A stretch of DNA of 5,685 nt, taken from positions 1 through 5,685 of the forward strand of contig JAJYBA010000110.1 in the NCBI GenBank assembly GCA_021779235.1. The letters run 5' to 3'. Numbering within the stretch: position 1 is the first letter of the stretch; each line of letters begins with the position of its first letter. The position numbers and the translations under genes are program-made. This document shows, in pieces, positions 3,674 through 5,685 of the stretch. The notes beneath the pieces are model-generated. The model had not been told where the DNA came from. It searched no databases and saw only the letters and a program-made list of their open reading frames with translations. Origin of the DNA: Bacillota bacterium. Its GTDB lineage: Bacteria > Bacillota > Clostridia > Clostridiales > Clostridiaceae.

Positions 3674-5685
3674 ATGATCCGCAAACGGCAATTTATTTCT
3701 ATTATGAAGTTGGTTTTATTTAGTCTCCTATTTTTGTCTTTAATCTCAGGGTCATTTGCATTTATTGATTCCGACGCAAATTGTGAATTTATAAATCCAG
3801 CCGTGGATTCCTCTCTGGTTGATAATTACTATATTAGAAATCAATCAGTTGATATTAATGAACTAGCTAGTAGGTTGAAAAAATATGGGATTATTGCAAT
3901 TACTGGGGCTCCTGGCTCAGGCAAATTGCAACTAGCCTCTTATTATGCGGACAAGGTTTTCCCCGAGAAGTTTTCTAAACAAAAAGAGAGCCTGGTATAT
4001 ACGATTCAATGTGAAACTCAAGCGATCTTAGATCAAAGCTATTATGATTTCGCTATTGCTTTTGGCATGCAAACAAACATGAATCTTGGCATATCAGCGG
4101 ACAAGAAAAAAGTTACTAGTAACGATATTGAAAGAGCAAAAGCTTATGTTAAAAGAAAATTAAAATCCGACTCATATAAAAATCGGTCTTCGGTTCTTAT
4201 TTTTGCTGGATGCAATGTATTATCTTATAACAAACTTAAAAGTTACCTCCCTTTGGGTCTAGATCCTGAACAACAGCAACTTATAATCACTTCACAACAA
4301 ATACACTTTATTCCTGATAATAAAGATCAGAATTTCCAAATCGGTGGTTTTGCTCCTGAAGAAGCAATTGCCTTTCTTAAAGACAACTCGAAGATACAAG
4401 ATAAAGAAGCGATTGCAGTTGCTAAGAAATGTAATAATTTACCATATAATTTACAAGCAGCTAAGTTGTATGTAAAAAGTTCTATAATGCCAATATCGTG
4501 GAATTATTATTTAAATTTAAGAGATGATCCGAAAACCGCCGATGCTTTTAGAAAACAAGAGAATACTTTGATGAAAAGCAATGGTTTTTATAATAAAGCG
4601 GATCGTAAGGTAGTAGAATCTTATATTGATTCGTTGGTTCGTGACAAGATTTTTTCAAATGAGATGAGTAGATATCTTTTTAAAACCTGTTCTTTGTTTA
4701 ATTATACCGATATTCCACTACCGATTTTACAATATTTATTATCTAAAAAATTTAGTTTGGAAGAAAAACAAACGTATATTGAATTCAATGCATTTTTAGA
4801 AGTGCTCAAAGATAATGGTTTAATCACAGATTTATTTCCGGAGGCATCGCCAAATAGAGTGGCTATTAACCCTATTGCGCATCAACAAGCTGAGTTGCAA
4901 ATGAATCAAGAAAGAGATGAAGAAGCGATCATAAGATTAACTTTGGGTTATTTCGCTAAAGGTTCAGCAGGTTGGTCGAATGAGCAGCTTGGTTCGATAT
5001 TTTTATTTCGCAATCCTCAACATAGGTTAACGATATTGCAATATATATTCCGGCAGATAGACTGTCCTAAATGGTGCTGGGGTAGAAATTATTGTGATAC
5101 GATGAAATCTAAACCTATTATCTTTGCTTCGGCAACGAATCAAATAGAGATAGTAAAGTTGCTTATTGAAAACGGTGAAGATATCAATGAAACAGATGAT
5201 GATGGAGAAACCGCTCTTATGTTAGTGAGCGGCAATGGACAACTAGAAATAGCAAAACTACTAATTGAAAAAGGAGCTGATGTAAATAAAGTAAATATCC
5301 ATGGGGGAACAGCTCTTGTGAGGGCAACCACCTCTGATAGACAGCTAGAAATAATAAAGCTACTAATTGAAAAAGGAGCTGATGTAAATAAAGCAGATCT
5401 TATGGGGGCAATCCGCAGAGGATATCTAAAAATAGTAGAGCTATTAATTGAAAAAGGAGCTGATGTAAATAAAGTAGATGACGGACAAACAGCTCTTATA
5501 TTGGCAATATCCTCTGGACAGCTAGAAATAGTAAAGCTACTAATTGAAAAAGGTGCTGATGTAAATAAAGTAGATGCATATGGAGAAACAGCTCTTGTGA
5601 GGGCAACCACCTCTGATGGACAGCTAGAAATAATAAAGCTACTAATTGAAAAAGGAGCTGATGTAAATAAAGCAGATCTTATGGA
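3674..5685 (+). CDS. Exported degenerate NB-ARC/STAND-like protein with ankyrin repeats (3' end outside window; continues at base 1)
   Basis: The frame is open from ATG 3674 to the right edge (670 codons). TAA at 3650-3652 excludes an upstream start, and GAGGT lies 5 nt before the ATG. Residues 1-29 look like a Sec signal peptide (n-region MIRKR, hydrophobic core 12-25, probable cleavage after SFA at 29). Residues 72-94 (IIAITGAPGSGKLQLASYYA) match an NB-ARC P-loop, except that Leu85 replaces the Thr/Ser of GKT/S. Residues 173-182 (SVLIFAGCNV) sit where Walker B is expected but lack its Asp residues. LIITSQQ at 203-209 resembles the ITSR motif with Arg changed to Gln. LPYNL at 256-260 stands where GLPLAL is usual. 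Residues 320-410 resemble the following winged-helix region, with His403 near an MHD-like spot. Ankyrin units begin near residue 480. In known STAND proteins the NTPase is a switch and the repeats sense ligand; here the site looks inactive and exported. Joined to bases 3-1190 the protein is 1,024 residues. NB-ARC assignment is by eye; gene and frame are secure. Confidence 0.85.
   Translation, partial: MIRKRQFISIMKLVLFSLLFLSLISGSFAFIDSDANCEFINPAVDSSLVDNYYIRNQSVDINELASRLKKYGIIAITGAPGSGKLQLASYYADKVFPEKFSKQKESLVYTIQCETQAILDQSYYDFAIAFGMQTNMNLGISADKKKVTSNDIERAKAYVKRKLKSDSYKNRSSVLIFAGCNVLSYNKLKSYLPLGLDPEQQQLIITSQQIHFIPDNKDQNFQIGGFAPEEAIAFLKDNSKIQDKEAIAVAKKCNNLPYNLQAAKLYVKSSIMPISWNYYLNLRDDPKTADAFRKQENTLMKSNGFYNKADRKVVESYIDSLVRDKIFSNEMSRYLFKTCSLFNYTDIPLPILQYLLSKKFSLEEKQTYIEFNAFLEVLKDNGLITDLFPEASPNRVAINPIAHQQAELQMNQERDEEAIIRLTLGYFAKGSAGWSNEQLGSIFLFRNPQHRLTILQYIFRQIDCPKWCWGRNYCDTMKSKPIIFASATNQIEIVKLLIENGEDINETDDDGETALMLVSGNGQLEIAKLLIEKGADVNKVNIHGGTALVRATTSDRQLEIIKLLIEKGADVNKADLMGAIRRGYLKIVELLIEKGADVNKVDDGQTALILAISSGQLEIVKLLIEKGADVNKVDAYGETALVRATTSDGQLEIIKLLIEKGADVNKADLM
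5285..5563 (+). repeat. Higher-order ankyrin triplet, copy A (34 + 27 + 32 codons)
   Basis: Three consecutive units of unusual lengths (34, 27 and 32 residues, 279 bp) recur in the same order immediately afterwards across the window join. Shared marks are ALVRATTSD in the first unit, the short KADLM-x-AIRRG unit in the second and LAISSGQLEIV in the third. This points to a block duplication of three units together rather than one-by-one growth. Confidence 0.85.
5559..5685. repeat. Right copy of the exact 127-bp terminal direct repeat
   Basis: This segment is identical to bases 1-127. Base 5559 is the second base of codon 629 of the gene starting at 3674, and base 1 occupies the same codon position in the ankyrin frame at the left edge, so joining the ends keeps the frame. 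The repeat is either the overlap of a circular molecule or a loop closed on a repeat in the assembly graph; sequence alone cannot decide. Confidence 0.97.

Larger units (their letters stand above)
5144..5685 (+). repeat. Coding tandem repeat (ankyrin minisatellite), N-terminal part
   Basis: Landmark copies begin at 5165, 5264, 5366, 5447, 5543 and 5645, with spacings of 99, 102, 81, 96 and 102 bp. The first unit is diverged in protein (IEIVKLLIENGEDINE) and in codon choice (TTG CTT for the leucines, GGT for Gly, ATC for Ile), so it looks like an old edge unit that escapes homogenisation. From the second unit on, the DNA joins the uniform type found at 1-1118. Confidence 0.94.

Noticed and set aside
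5140..5610. Open antisense frame of about 156 codons opposite the ankyrin repeats
   Set aside because: Its product is only the repeated reverse complement of ankyrin codons (Ser/Ile/Phe-rich LFTSAPFSIS units). It is open because the repeated unit lacks stops in that frame.
1..5685. Autonomous plasmid or small phage genome
   Set aside because: The end overlap suggests a ring, but no replication, mobilisation or capsid gene is visible and there is almost no non-coding DNA for an origin, so I do not assert it.

Overview
This AT-rich window is coding on the + strand almost from end to end, in a three-gene bacterial cassette. Its two ends are linked. Bases 1-127 and 5559-5685 are identical over exactly 127 bases, running to the last base at both termini. 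An overlap of this kind, at a length commonly used as an assembly k-mer, usually means the contig is a closed loop in the assembly graph, here 5,558 bp per turn. Closing the loop keeps the reading frame. The gene that runs off the right edge (from 3674) continues in frame into the ankyrin reading frame that enters from the left edge and stops at 1190. The result is one predicted protein of 1,024 residues.

Layout on the circle: (i) 1255-2268, a secreted protein of 337 residues; (ii) 2288-3628, a secreted paralogue of 446 residues with an extra C-terminal helical tail; (iii) 3674 to the right edge, then 1-1190, an exported protein with a degenerate NB-ARC/STAND-like module, a winged-helix-like region and about 17 ankyrin units including the C-terminal cap. 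Gaps between genes are only 64, 19 and 45 bp, so the three genes look like one transcription unit. All three proteins begin with a plausible Sec signal peptide. The two paralogues share a pattern resembling the MACPF/CDC pore-former signature; this is my inference from motif shape and was not searched.

The ankyrin DNA is a coding minisatellite with a main period of 99 bp. Its internal units are almost identical even at synonymous positions, and it contains a larger three-unit duplication. No replication gene, origin, transposase, integrase, tRNA, rRNA or CRISPR array is visible, and only about 128 bp of the 5,558 bp loop is non-coding. An autonomous plasmid is therefore doubtful. A tandem chromosomal amplification of the cassette, or an assembly loop closed on the shared ankyrin repeat, must be weighed against a real circle.

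The code appears standard (TAA and TAG stops, no in-frame TGA). Sec-exported proteins, long ankyrin arrays and eukaryote-like STAND modules suit a host-associated or intracellular bacterium, perhaps a gammaproteobacterium of the Legionellales type, but nothing here fixes the taxon. The working hypothesis is an exported effector or toxin cassette: two pore-former-like proteins plus a large binding scaffold whose nucleotide-binding site looks inactivated.
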